Positions 46,043 through 53,370 of a stretch of DNA of 64,000 nucleotides are shown piece after piece. Origin of the DNA: an uncultured Lactobacillus sp. (GTDB lineage: Bacteria; Bacillota; Bacilli; Lactobacillales; Lactobacillaceae). Position 1 is the first letter of the stretch; each line of letters starts with the position of its first letter. The position numbers were made by a program, and so were the translations under genes. Below the pieces are notes generated by a model, which saw only the letters and a program-made list of their open reading frames with translations, searched no databases and was not told the DNA's origin. The stretch lies in contig CAJUNC010000004.1 in NCBI GenBank assembly GCA_910587695.1, positions 1 through 64,000 of the forward strand. Direction: 5' to 3'.

Positions 46043-47075
46043 GTTCGATCACCTTCGCTTCCACTTTAAGTTTTTCTAATAAAGTCAACGCTTCTTTGAT
46101 CTGTTCAACTGGTCCCACTAGTTGGACGAACAATGATCCGATCGTCCCCTTGTCCGCTAATTGATGGATCGAGCCTTCTAAGATACTGATCTCCAATTCA
46201 GGGAACCTTTTACTCAATTCATTGATCACGGGGCGTTCAACTTGTTGACCATGGAATTTAAGCTCAACTAGCTTGCCTTGTGGATTTTTTTCAAGTAAGT
46301 TGGCAGCAACTTGTTTGACATCAGTTGTTTGTTTTGGATCAACTTCAGCACTGACAAAGCGTTTGGTCAACTCTTCTTTTGGATGCGTGAAGACTTCTGA
46401 TACTGGGCCTTCTTCGATCACTTGACCATTTTCCATCACTGCAACTTTATCAGCTAAGCGACGAATAACGTGCATTTCATGGGTAATGATCACGATCGTC
46501 AAATTAAGTTTTTCATTGATCTCATCTAACAGATCTAAAACTTCATCTGTTGTTTGGGGATCAAGCGCACTGGTCGCTTCATCTGAGATCAAGATATCTG
46601 GATCAGTCGCTAAAGCACGTGCGATCCCGACCCGTTGCTTTTGGCCTCCGGAAAGCTGAGATGGATAAGCGTTGATCCGTTCGCCTAAACCAACTAGTTT
46701 TGCTAAATGCTTAGCTTTCTTTTGGCGCTCTTCTTTAGCAACACCTACTAATTCAAGCGGAAATTCAATATTTTCTAAAACAGTCCGTGACCACAAGAGG
46801 TTAAAATGTTGAAAAATAATACCGATCTTCTTTCTTTGATCACGTAGTTCTTTGCCTTTTAAATTATCGATCCGCTTACCATTGATGATAACTTCACCAC
46901 TAGTTGGTGTCTCCAAGCCATTTAGCATGCGGACTAAAGTACTCTTACCAGCGCCGGAAAAACCGACGATCCCATAAACTTCACCCGCGTTGATGGTCAG
47001 ATCTACATTTTTGACCGCATCAACTTGCCCACTGGCGGTCGCAAAAGTCTTTGAAACTTGCTTGAATTCAATCAT
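46035..47075 (-). CDS. metN: Methionine ABC transporter ATP-binding protein
   Basis: The ATPase of the MetNIQ importer has 346 residues. Motifs are Walker A GFSGAGKST (near 38), Q-loop IIFQHFNLL, signature LSGGQKQRVGIARAL near 140, Walker B ILISDEATSALDP and H-loop IITHEMHVI. The C-terminal NIL domain (about 265-346), which binds methionine for feedback inhibition in related transporters, is present. It is the first gene of the operon, about 40 bp downstream of a T-box terminator. Confidence 0.96.
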   Translation of the reverse strand: MIEFKQVSKTFATASGQVDAVKNVDLTINAGEVYGIVGFSGAGKSTLVRMLNGLETPTSGEVIINGKRIDNLKGKELRDQRKKIGIIFQHFNLLWSRTVLENIEFPLELVGVAKEERQKKAKHLAKLVGLGERINAYPSQLSGGQKQRVGIARALATDPDILISDEATSALDPQTTDEVLDLLDEINEKLNLTIVIITHEMHVIRRLADKVAVMENGQVIEEGPVSEVFTHPKEELTKRFVSAEVDPKQTTDVKQVAANLLEKNPQGKLVELKFHGQQVERPVINELSKRFPELEISILEGSIHQLADKGTIGSLFVQLVGPVEQIKEALTLLEKLKVEAKVIEHG

Positions 47076-47113
47076 TTGATCACTACTTTCTCATCGTTAA
47101 TTTTAAAATTAGG

Positions 47114-47396
47114 GTAAAAAAAAAGCTTCCACCCCTAAAAGGACGAAAACTCGCGGTACCACCTTAGTTTTCTACTTCTTCACAAAAGTAGACTCATCAA
47201 CTACTAACTCTAAATCAGTAGTCTCAAATTATATCGCATTAAAACGGACCGCAAGCTTGCACCAACGATCAGACTCCGAGCTCATCTTCATCTCTTCTTT
47301 CGATCCCTCTTTTCAGCAACCGAGGGTCTCTGTCTATCTACTCCAACAGACTACTCTTCTCATCAATGTCTTTAAATATTTAGTTATCTTTGTTGC
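47114..47396 (-). ncRNA. T-box riboswitch leader of metNIQ (tRNA-Met type likely)
   Basis: On the minus strand a leader of about 280 nt contains the T-box core AAGGTGGTACCGCG (about 47165-47152). A terminator follows in which AGTTTTCGTCC pairs with GGGTGGAAGCT through several G-U pairs, then a long T run. A Stem I-like region lies near the 5' end: AGAC..TTGA against TCGG..GTCT, with a GGTTGCTG distal loop. The likely specifier loop contains GAAGATGAGC, so the codon could be ATG. Uncharged tRNA would stabilise the antiterminator and switch on metNIQ. The T-box identity is firm; the specifier codon is inference. Confidence 0.9.
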
Positions 47397-47400
47397 TTTG

Positions 47401-47429
47401 ATATTATCTTTATTTCTTTAATTTGTCAA
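47401..47429 (-). promoter_or_regulatory. Promoter of the metNIQ T-box transcript
   Basis: On the minus strand TTGACA (47429-47424), an exact 17-bp spacer and TAATAT (47406-47401). Confidence 0.75.
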
Positions 47430-47562
47430 TAAATTTTTTAATATTTTTTTGATAAACATTTATCTATCCGCCAGAACCACCGCTAACACTGAATTTCTTT
47501 CGCAAAAAAAATTATAAAAAATTAACCTAACTGATACTTTATTATTAAATCATTTTTATATC

Positions 47563-47598
47563 AAAAAGTTCCAAACTTCGATCGAAGCTTGGAACTTT
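47563..47598 (-). terminator. Terminator after the unknown 160-residue gene
   Basis: AAAGTTCCAA..CTTCG pairs with CGAAG..TTGGAACTTT, almost without a loop. The T run follows on the minus strand. Confidence 0.8.
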
Positions 47599-47601
47599 GA
47601 T

Positions 47602-48084
47602 TTATTTAGCTGTCACTTTTTCTTTTTGAGCTTTATTTTCTTGGATCTTTTTCAAACTTTCAGCGACAGCGACCAGCACTGCATCTTGGCCTTGCCCTCG
47701 TGCAAAATCACTTGCTGGGCAGATCTGCATGATATGTAGCCCTGAAGCATTCAGATCAGGTGATACGACTACCAAATAGATTTTTACTGGTACACTTGCT
47801 TCAAGTTCATCAAAGAAATTAGCGACCCGATTGATATTTTCAAATGGTAAATTGATGATCCCGGTCTCAAGTCGAATATGGATCGGTTCGTCACTACCTT
47901 CGATCGAGAGCTCTGCTTGTTCTAGTTGATCTTGCTTGATCGCATCCATCATTTTTTCCATGATCGGAGCTAAACTATCTGCAATTCCTAGATCTTCAAC
48001 TTGTGCAAGTGTGGCTAAGATCATATCTCGATTAAATTTTTCTTCTGTGACTGCTGTGATAAAATCACTGACCTTGATTTCCAT
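47602..48084 (-). CDS. Conserved-looking soluble protein of unknown function
   Basis: This protein of 160 residues has no signal peptide or membrane helix. The first 90 residues are acidic and mostly helical (KFNRDMILATLAQVEDLGIADSLAPIMEKM, in part). A mixed strand/helix part follows with VKIYLVVVSPDLNASGLHIMQICP and a Lys/Gln-rich tail (ENKAQKEKVTAK). I recognise no family. I put the start at ATG 48084 because GGGATGTGA lies before it; an in-frame ATG at 48099 is possible. It has its own terminator and no obvious partner. Confidence 0.7.
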   Translation of the reverse strand: MEIKVSDFITAVTEEKFNRDMILATLAQVEDLGIADSLAPIMEKMMDAIKQDQLEQAELSIEGSDEPIHIRLETGIINLPFENINRVANFFDELEASVPVKIYLVVVSPDLNASGLHIMQICPASDFARGQGQDAVLVAVAESLKKIQENKAQKEKVTAK

Positions 48085-48161
48085 TATTTCACATCCCAAT
48101 TAAATCTTAGTGAACATTCTACACAAAAAATCTACAAATTACAAAATTTTATATCACGACT

Positions 48162-49580
48162 TTAAAGATTCTTATCCATATCGAAAGTAAGCTTCGATAA
48201 TTCTAAGCCACCAGTGACACAATCAGCGATCGCTTTCATCGTTAGCTCTCGCATCTGAGCTACGATCCGGTAATTTTCTTTTGTCAAATATGTCGTTGCT
48301 TCTTTTCCGTTCAGATCAGCTACTCCATTATCGATCTCACCGATCAAACGGTGTAAAACTTCACGTGTTTGGATCAAATAATCACGATTTTTTTGCACGA
48401 ATTGGGCATAGTGTGCTTCGGTCAGCATCGATAAAGTTCGATACATCCAATAGGCACTAGTGATATCATAATCCAATGGTGTTTTACTCCAACTTGGATC
48501 AGTATCAGTCGCATTCGTATAAAATGGAACATATGGGGTAAATGTTGGAACCCCAAAGCAGATCCACATCAACGCTGCATTCTTAGCTGGAACATCATTT
48601 CTGATCTGTAAAACATGCGAATTTTGGGTCCGATTCAATGAGATCGGGCGAAATTTGAGCTTATCGGCTTGACTTCCGTGCCCCAAAGGATCGTATTTAG
48701 TTTCGTTATAATGTGAAGCCAAAACATATGTCAGATCCTCAACTTTCAATAATCGCTTAGAACGGCAGATAAATGGTAAGTCGCTTGATTGCGGATCTTG
48801 TTCGATCTCTGGGTTAAAATAACGTTGCCCATACCATACACGAGGCGTATTGTAATGCCGATCTTTTTCATTGTCAGTCCCAAAGATCTTTCTGAAGTTA
48901 AAAGTCGACTTATCGGGATTCAAGTGGTATTTTTCCACAAATTCTTGTAAGCCTTCTGACCACAGATAGTTTTGTGGATCATTAAAATCTATGTAATCTT
49001 GTGCAACTTGATTGGCAGCGATCGCATACGCATCATCGGGGATCTTAGTTGCAGCCCAATGATGCCCCGTTACGATCTCCATATACCAAACTTCATCTTT
49101 ATCAGCAAACAAGACACCGTTACCTTCGGGCGAACCATATTTTTTGATCAATTCACCTAAATATAAGACACCTTCCCTGGCTGAAGTGATAAATGGTGCG
49201 ACCATTGATTGTAAAGAATCCTCAGCTAAACCATCCACGACAAAGGGATCGTGGGCTAGAGCTAACGGATCGCCATAGACAGATTCGGTCGCTGACATTG
49301 CAACATTTTTTTCATTGATCGAACTTTCGCCAAAATAGCCTAAACCTTTAACGTCAACATTTGGCGTCATCGTCGTCCGATAGCCGTCAGCTGGCAGTGG
49401 AGCTTCAAACCCATTTTGCGTTGAGCGCCACATTTCATGACGCCCATGTACTGCTTGCTGCATGATAAAGCGCTGTGGTGTCAGTGGTAAAAACGTATCA
49501 TCATTGCGCGCGATCATCGTCGATCCATCGATCGTGGCCTTTTTCCCTACTAAGATCGTCGTACATGCTTGTTCATTCAT
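48162..49580 (-). CDS. pepD: C69 family dipeptidase
   Basis: This 472-residue N-terminal-nucleophile hydrolase cleaves a broad range of dipeptides. The nucleophile is Cys6 (NEQACTTILVGKKATIDGST, in part); members are processed so that Cys becomes the N-terminus. The following RNDDTFLPLTPQRFI and YWMYRTLSMLTEAHY stretches are typical of lactobacillus PepDA. It probably completes the breakdown of peptides taken up after extracellular proteolysis. It is divergent from the L,D-transpeptidase gene. Confidence 0.93.
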   Translation of the reverse strand: MNEQACTTILVGKKATIDGSTMIARNDDTFLPLTPQRFIMQQAVHGRHEMWRSTQNGFEAPLPADGYRTTMTPNVDVKGLGYFGESSINEKNVAMSATESVYGDPLALAHDPFVVDGLAEDSLQSMVAPFITSAREGVLYLGELIKKYGSPEGNGVLFADKDEVWYMEIVTGHHWAATKIPDDAYAIAANQVAQDYIDFNDPQNYLWSEGLQEFVEKYHLNPDKSTFNFRKIFGTDNEKDRHYNTPRVWYGQRYFNPEIEQDPQSSDLPFICRSKRLLKVEDLTYVLASHYNETKYDPLGHGSQADKLKFRPISLNRTQNSHVLQIRNDVPAKNAALMWICFGVPTFTPYVPFYTNATDTDPSWSKTPLDYDITSAYWMYRTLSMLTEAHYAQFVQKNRDYLIQTREVLHRLIGEIDNGVADLNGKEATTYLTKENYRIVAQMRELTMKAIADCVTGGLELSKLTFDMDKNL

Positions 49581-49704
49581 AAATTATCATATCCTTCCTG
49601 ACACTTTAAAAGTCTACACCTTAATTTTTCCTAATGCTACTACAATTAATTTTAGAAACCTGTATAATAGACATTGACAATACTTACTAAAGAATAGGAT
49701 AAAC

Positions 49705-50379
49705 TTGACTATGAAACCACAAAGTTCTCGCTTTTATTTGAGTCTCGCTATTGCTGTGATCATCTGCGGTACCTTTTTGATCTACCGTGTAACTAAACAA
49801 ACACCAGCTTCAACAACGACTCAAGCACAAACAACTGAAAAAACTCAGGCGACTAAAGCTACAGTTACCAAAAAAGCAACTAATTCTGAGAATAAGACCA
49901 TGCAAACACCGATCGATTGGCAAAAGTCTTCTGAGACCAAACCTTATCCTGATCTAGATCAAGTCAGTGATTTTTGGATCAAAGTCGACCTCAAAAAGAA
50001 TCGGACTTATCTAATGTCAGGCGATAAAGTGATCTACACGATGTATTCGTCTGGTGGAGCTTATCATCACGATGAAGAAACTGGTAAATACAAAAGCTAT
50101 ACCCCGACCGGAACTTTCTACATCGAACCTGAGCGAGGCGACTCATTTTACAATGCATCCCTAAATGAAGGGGCTAATAATTGGGTCTCTTTTAAAGACC
50201 ATGGGATCTATCTATTCCATTCAGTCCCAACGGATGCGTCAGGCAATTACAATGTCGAGGAAGCTAAAAAGCTAGGTAAAAAAGCCGCTTCACATGGTTG
50301 TATCCGCCTGAGCGTCCCTGATTCAAAATGGATGTCAGAAAATTTAAAAACCGGCACTAAAGTCGTGATCAACGGCTAA
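49705..50379 (+). CDS. L,D-transpeptidase (YkuD domain), catalytically intact
   Basis: This protein of about 224 residues has an N-terminal transmembrane/signal helix (about 10-28), a Thr/Lys/Ala-rich linker (30-70) and a YkuD domain. The catalytic motif is complete: ASHGCIRLS, with His197 and Cys199 counted from TTG 49705, and an upstream His in IYLFHSVP. L,D-transpeptidases form 3-3 cross-links in peptidoglycan or attach proteins. The start is uncertain: TTG 49705 lies 5 bp and ATG 49711 lies 11 bp after AGGA. A convergent paralogue with altered active site faces it across a shared terminator. Confidence 0.92.
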   Translation: MTMKPQSSRFYLSLAIAVIICGTFLIYRVTKQTPASTTTQAQTTEKTQATKATVTKKATNSENKTMQTPIDWQKSSETKPYPDLDQVSDFWIKVDLKKNRTYLMSGDKVIYTMYSSGGAYHHDEETGKYKSYTPTGTFYIEPERGDSFYNASLNEGANNWVSFKDHGIYLFHSVPTDASGNYNVEEAKKLGKKAASHGCIRLSVPDSKWMSENLKTGTKVVING

Positions 50380-50385
50380 TAAAAC

Positions 50386-50426
50386 AAAAAGGCTAGCATC
50401 GAAAAATTTCGATGCTAGCCTTTTTT
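50386..50426. terminator. Bidirectional terminator between the two YkuD genes
   Basis: A near-perfect 17-bp stem, AAAGGCTAGCATCGAAA with TTTCGATGCTAGCCTTT, has a 2-nt loop. T and A runs lie on both sides. Confidence 0.92.
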
Positions 50427-50444
50427 AGTTGCCAGATCTCAAAC

Positions 50445-51179
50445 TTATTGATCTTTCATATACTCCCATGCATCATGCTTTGGATCATTGTCTTCGATCA
50501 CGACTTTTGTTTTAGCTGGAAGATTATCCATGATCCATTTAGCATCAGCTACACTCAAACGAATGCTACCATACGCTTTGATATTGTGCTTTTTGGTCAC
50601 CTTTTGCCCTAATAATTTAGCTTGGCTTTCGATAACTTTTTTATCCTGATCAAACGGTACTGATTCAAAGCGATATGCCCCATGTCCTCTAAATGATGTC
50701 CAGTATTTAGCACCATAGTCCTTCGTCGCATCGTAAAATTCTTCACCGCGTTCCTTTTGGAGCTTAAAATCTCCAGTTGGTGTTTCCTGATAATTCTTAA
50801 CATTTTCAAAATTTTTCCCGATCGAAGCATACATCGTGTATAAAGTATATGGTCCTTGGCGCACGTAAACTCGTTGTTTATTTGGTGAAACCAATAGCCA
50901 GATCTTTTGATCGAGCTTTTTAGACTTGACAGCCTGTCTTACATCAGGATATGGCAGAGTCTCTGAAGGCTGGTCCCAAGCGATCGGTGTCCGCATATGC
51001 TTTTTTTGTTCCCGTAAAAGTTCTTTTTTTCGTTTTTCTTCTTGCTTATCAAGTTTTGCTTGGCGCTCAACTTTTAGCGCATTTTTTTCTTCGGCACGGT
51101 GAATGTATACCGCACTATATCCCGCAAGTCCAACTAAAATAATTGCAACTGCCCAATGGATCCAACTTGCTTTTTTCAT
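50445..51179 (-). CDS. YkuD-domain paralogue with lost catalytic residues
   Basis: This 244-residue protein has an N-terminal membrane helix (about 8-26), a very basic coiled stretch (30-62) and a domain aligning along its length with the neighbouring L,D-transpeptidase (TPIAWDQPSETLPYPD versus TPIDWQKSSETKPYPD). The motif SHGCIRLS has become AYGSIRLS: Tyr203 for His and Ser205 for Cys. The other conserved His (YLFHSVP) is Glu (YRFESVP). The fold seems kept, since GSIRLSVADAKWI is intact around the changes, so this is a pseudoenzyme rather than a decaying gene. It may bind wall peptides or regulate the active copy (inference). Confidence 0.87.
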   Translation of the reverse strand: MKKASWIHWAVAIILVGLAGYSAVYIHRAEEKNALKVERQAKLDKQEEKRKKELLREQKKHMRTPIAWDQPSETLPYPDVRQAVKSKKLDQKIWLLVSPNKQRVYVRQGPYTLYTMYASIGKNFENVKNYQETPTGDFKLQKERGEEFYDATKDYGAKYWTSFRGHGAYRFESVPFDQDKKVIESQAKLLGQKVTKKHNIKAYGSIRLSVADAKWIMDNLPAKTKVVIEDNDPKHDAWEYMKDQ

Positions 51180-51253
51180 AATTTAAAGTGATCCTTTCTT
51201 AACTAATTGACCTTAATTCAATATAAGGATAAGCCTGTAAAATGTCAACTTTA

Positions 51254-52798
51254 TCAGCGCTTTAATTGGATATTTTCTACATCAAATATCTTATCGATCC
51301 AGCCAGCATAAAATGAAGCTTCGTGGGTGACCAGCAAAACATTTCCTGGGAAATTCATCAAAGCTTGCTTTAACGCCTGCTTGGTCTCATCATCAAGATG
51401 GTTTGTCGGTTCGTCTAAGATCAAGAAATTACTTGGCTTTAATTCTAATAAACACAGTTTGACCTTAGTCTGTTCGCCCCCACTCAATAAATTCATCGGT
51501 TTGAGTGTATTAGCCGCATTGATCCCTGCACGAGCTAAGCGTTGTCGGATCGTTTTTGGCTCAAGCTTAGGATAGGCATCTTGTAGGACTTGAAGTGGAG
51601 TTTGTTTTGGATCTTGCCATGTTAATTCCTGGGTAAAATAATTGATCACAGCAGCATCAACAAATTGAGCTGTTCCCCCAAAAGTTTTGATCTTACCTAA
51701 GATCGACTTGATCAACGTTGATTTTCCGACCCCATTAAATCCTTTAAGCACAACTTTTTCCCCGTGACTCATCGAAAATGTCACTGGTTCGAGCAATGGT
51801 TTGTTATAGCCCACTGATAACTTTTTGACACGCAAAGTCGCACTTGAAAGCAGTTCTAGATATGGGAAGTTGAAATGAGCTTGGAGATTATCACTTGGTG
51901 GCGTCAAGCGCTCTAATTTATCTAGCCGTTTTTGCCGTGATTTAGCCATTGCAGCTCGTGTTCCTGCTTTATTTTTGCGAATATACGCTTCATCTTTTTC
52001 GATCTGTCGCCGTTGTTTTTCATAGGCCTTGAGCTGAACTTCTTTTTTGACTTCTTTTTGTTTGATCGCAGCTTGGAAACTACCTGTATATTTCGTGATC
52101 TTACCAAAGGCAACGTCAATGATCGTATTGGTGATCGCTTCTAAAAAGTCATAATCGTGGGAGATGACCATAAAGCAACCAGAAAATTCATTTAGATAAC
52201 TGATCAACCATTCGATATGTTCCGTATCTAAATAATTTGTTGGTTCGTCTAACAGCAAGACATCGGGTTCTTCCAATAATAATTTAGCTAAAATTATCTT
52301 AGAACGTTGTCCACCAGAACAACTGCTGACTTGACGCTCTTTTCCCAAGACATCGATCCCTAGTCCGGTCATGACTTGATCGATCTTGACATCTAAACCA
52401 TAAAAATCAGCTGCTTCTAACTGTTCTTGATATTTACCCGCTTTAGTCAACAAAGCATCATCTAAAGTTGTTGCATAATCAGCATAGCACTTAGCTTGTT
52501 TAGCTTCGATCTCGTATAATTCCTTAAAAGCACTCTGCAAAAAGTTACCAATAGTCAGATCATGCGCTGATTCAGCATACTGATCGAGATAACCGATCTT
52601 TTTACCACGTTGCCATTTGATCTGCCCTTCATCAGGTAGAGTCTGGCCCGTGATCAAACGGATCAAGGTCGATTTTCCTGCACCGTTTTGGCCGATAACT
52701 CCCATATGGTCTTCTTTGTTCAAAACAAATGAGGCTTGATCATAAAGCTTTTTATCCGCATAACTCATCGAGAGATCTGTTACTTCTAAAATACTCAT
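51254..52798 (-). CDS. ABC-F family ATPase
   Basis: This 514-residue soluble protein has two ABC domains and no membrane part. Domain 1 has Walker A GQNGAGKST near 37, signature CSGGQRSK near 160 (Cys in place of Leu) and LLLDEPTNYLD. Domain 2 has GFNGVGKST near 350, LLSGGEQTK and LILDEPTNHLD. The charged linker (about 240-320) includes KKEVQLKAYEKQRRQIEKDEAYI (in part). ABC-F proteins act on the ribosome as translation factors or antibiotic-protection proteins. No resistance type is assigned; it resembles housekeeping YbiT/YkpA-like members. Confidence 0.9.
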   Translation of the reverse strand: MSILEVTDLSMSYADKKLYDQASFVLNKEDHMGVIGQNGAGKSTLIRLITGQTLPDEGQIKWQRGKKIGYLDQYAESAHDLTIGNFLQSAFKELYEIEAKQAKCYADYATTLDDALLTKAGKYQEQLEAADFYGLDVKIDQVMTGLGIDVLGKERQVSSCSGGQRSKIILAKLLLEEPDVLLLDEPTNYLDTEHIEWLISYLNEFSGCFMVISHDYDFLEAITNTIIDVAFGKITKYTGSFQAAIKQKEVKKEVQLKAYEKQRRQIEKDEAYIRKNKAGTRAAMAKSRQKRLDKLERLTPPSDNLQAHFNFPYLELLSSATLRVKKLSVGYNKPLLEPVTFSMSHGEKVVLKGFNGVGKSTLIKSILGKIKTFGGTAQFVDAAVINYFTQELTWQDPKQTPLQVLQDAYPKLEPKTIRQRLARAGINAANTLKPMNLLSGGEQTKVKLCLLELKPSNFLILDEPTNHLDDETKQALKQALMNFPGNVLLVTHEASFYAGWIDKIFDVENIQLKR

Positions 52799-52879
52799 TT
52801 CAATTCATTCTTTCTACTCAAATCTTTCGCTAATTATACCATAGAACCGCTATTTTTAAAGAACTACTGTAATTTGCCC

Positions 52880-52908
52880 TTGATATTTAGGAAGTTTTTC
52901 GCTAAAAT
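52880..52908 (+). promoter_or_regulatory. Promoter of the 46-residue protein / structured RNA transcript
   Basis: TTGATA (52880-52885), an exact 17-bp spacer and TAAAAT (52903-52908). The predicted transcript would start near 52915 and run through the small gene and the structured region to about 53243. Confidence 0.65.
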
Positions 52909-52943
52909 ATAAAGTTGCATGAGTAATGAAGGGAGGGACTACC

Positions 52944-53084
52944 ATGTCACAAAATACACACGTAGGCGTTGGTAACGACCGCCGCCCAGTTAACAACAAA
53001 AACGTTAAGAAGCGTCGTGCAGAACATCAAGCTGTATTGAGTTTCTTAAAGGAACGCGAAGAAGCTGAAAAAGCTGCTAAATAA
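52944..53084 (+). CDS. 46-residue basic protein, function unknown
   Basis: ATG 52944 has a strong ribosome site (GGGAGGG) 8 bp upstream and a good promoter. The sequence opens MSQNTHVGVGNDRRPVNN, then a KNVKKRR basic patch and a C-terminal amphipathic helix (EHQAVLSFLKEREEAEKAAK). It has no hydrophobic segment, so it is not a type I toxin of the usual kind. It might bind nucleic acid, given the Lys/Arg patch, but that is inference. A strongly foldable, palindrome-rich sequence follows directly and appears to be its 3' untranslated region. Confidence 0.75.
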   Translation: MSQNTHVGVGNDRRPVNNKNVKKRRAEHQAVLSFLKEREEAEKAAK

Positions 53085-53090
53085 TTGAGC

Positions 53091-53243
53091 ACCACATGAC
53101 ATACTAGTGGAGCTCTGACCGGGATATCTTACCTGCAGGGTCACTCGCGAGATCTTGCTGATAACCCGGGAAAAGTTCAATTAATTGAATACAAATAGCT
53201 CCACATGGGCCCCTGTCAGGTGTGCACATGTGGATTTATTTTG
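53091..53243 (+). ncRNA. Structured, palindrome-packed RNA region with terminator (3' UTR or small RNA)
   Basis: Several long-range pairs are possible. CCACATG (53092-53098) or CCACATG (53201-53207) can pair with CATGTGG (53227-53233), as mutually exclusive choices. GTGGAGCT (53107-53114) pairs with AGCTCCAC (53197-53204). CCGGG-TATC (from 53119) pairs with GATA-CCCGG (to 53169). The last stem is followed by ATTTATTTT, a plausible terminator. Eleven different 6-bp DNA palindromes lie between 53103 and 53231: ACTAGT, GAGCTC, GATATC, CTGCAG (within CCTGCAGG), TCGCGA, AGATCT, CCCGGG, ATTAAT, GGGCCC, GTGCAC and ACATGT. I know no RNA family that fits. Confidence 0.6.
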
Positions 53244-53370
53244 CCCTAATTTCTAATATTTTACATAAAATTTACAATGAATTTACCAGCGGATAATTTC
53301 TTTTTAATAAGTAAGTGTGATACGATAAGCCTGTAAACTAATAAATCATATCGAAGGAGGAATTTCGTGA

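Noticed and set aside
47076..47600. SAM riboswitch for metNIQ
   Set aside because: The GGTGGTACCGCG core and the following terminator identify a T-box instead.
53091..53243. yybP-ykoY (Mn2+) or M-box (Mg2+) riboswitch before the P-type ATPase
   Set aside because: The conserved GGGGAGUAG-type and M-box core sequences are not present, and the predicted terminator lies more than 100 bp before the ATPase gene.
53091..53243. CRISPR array or 6S RNA
   Set aside because: There are no direct repeats with spacers, and no long hairpin with a central bubble typical of 6S RNA.
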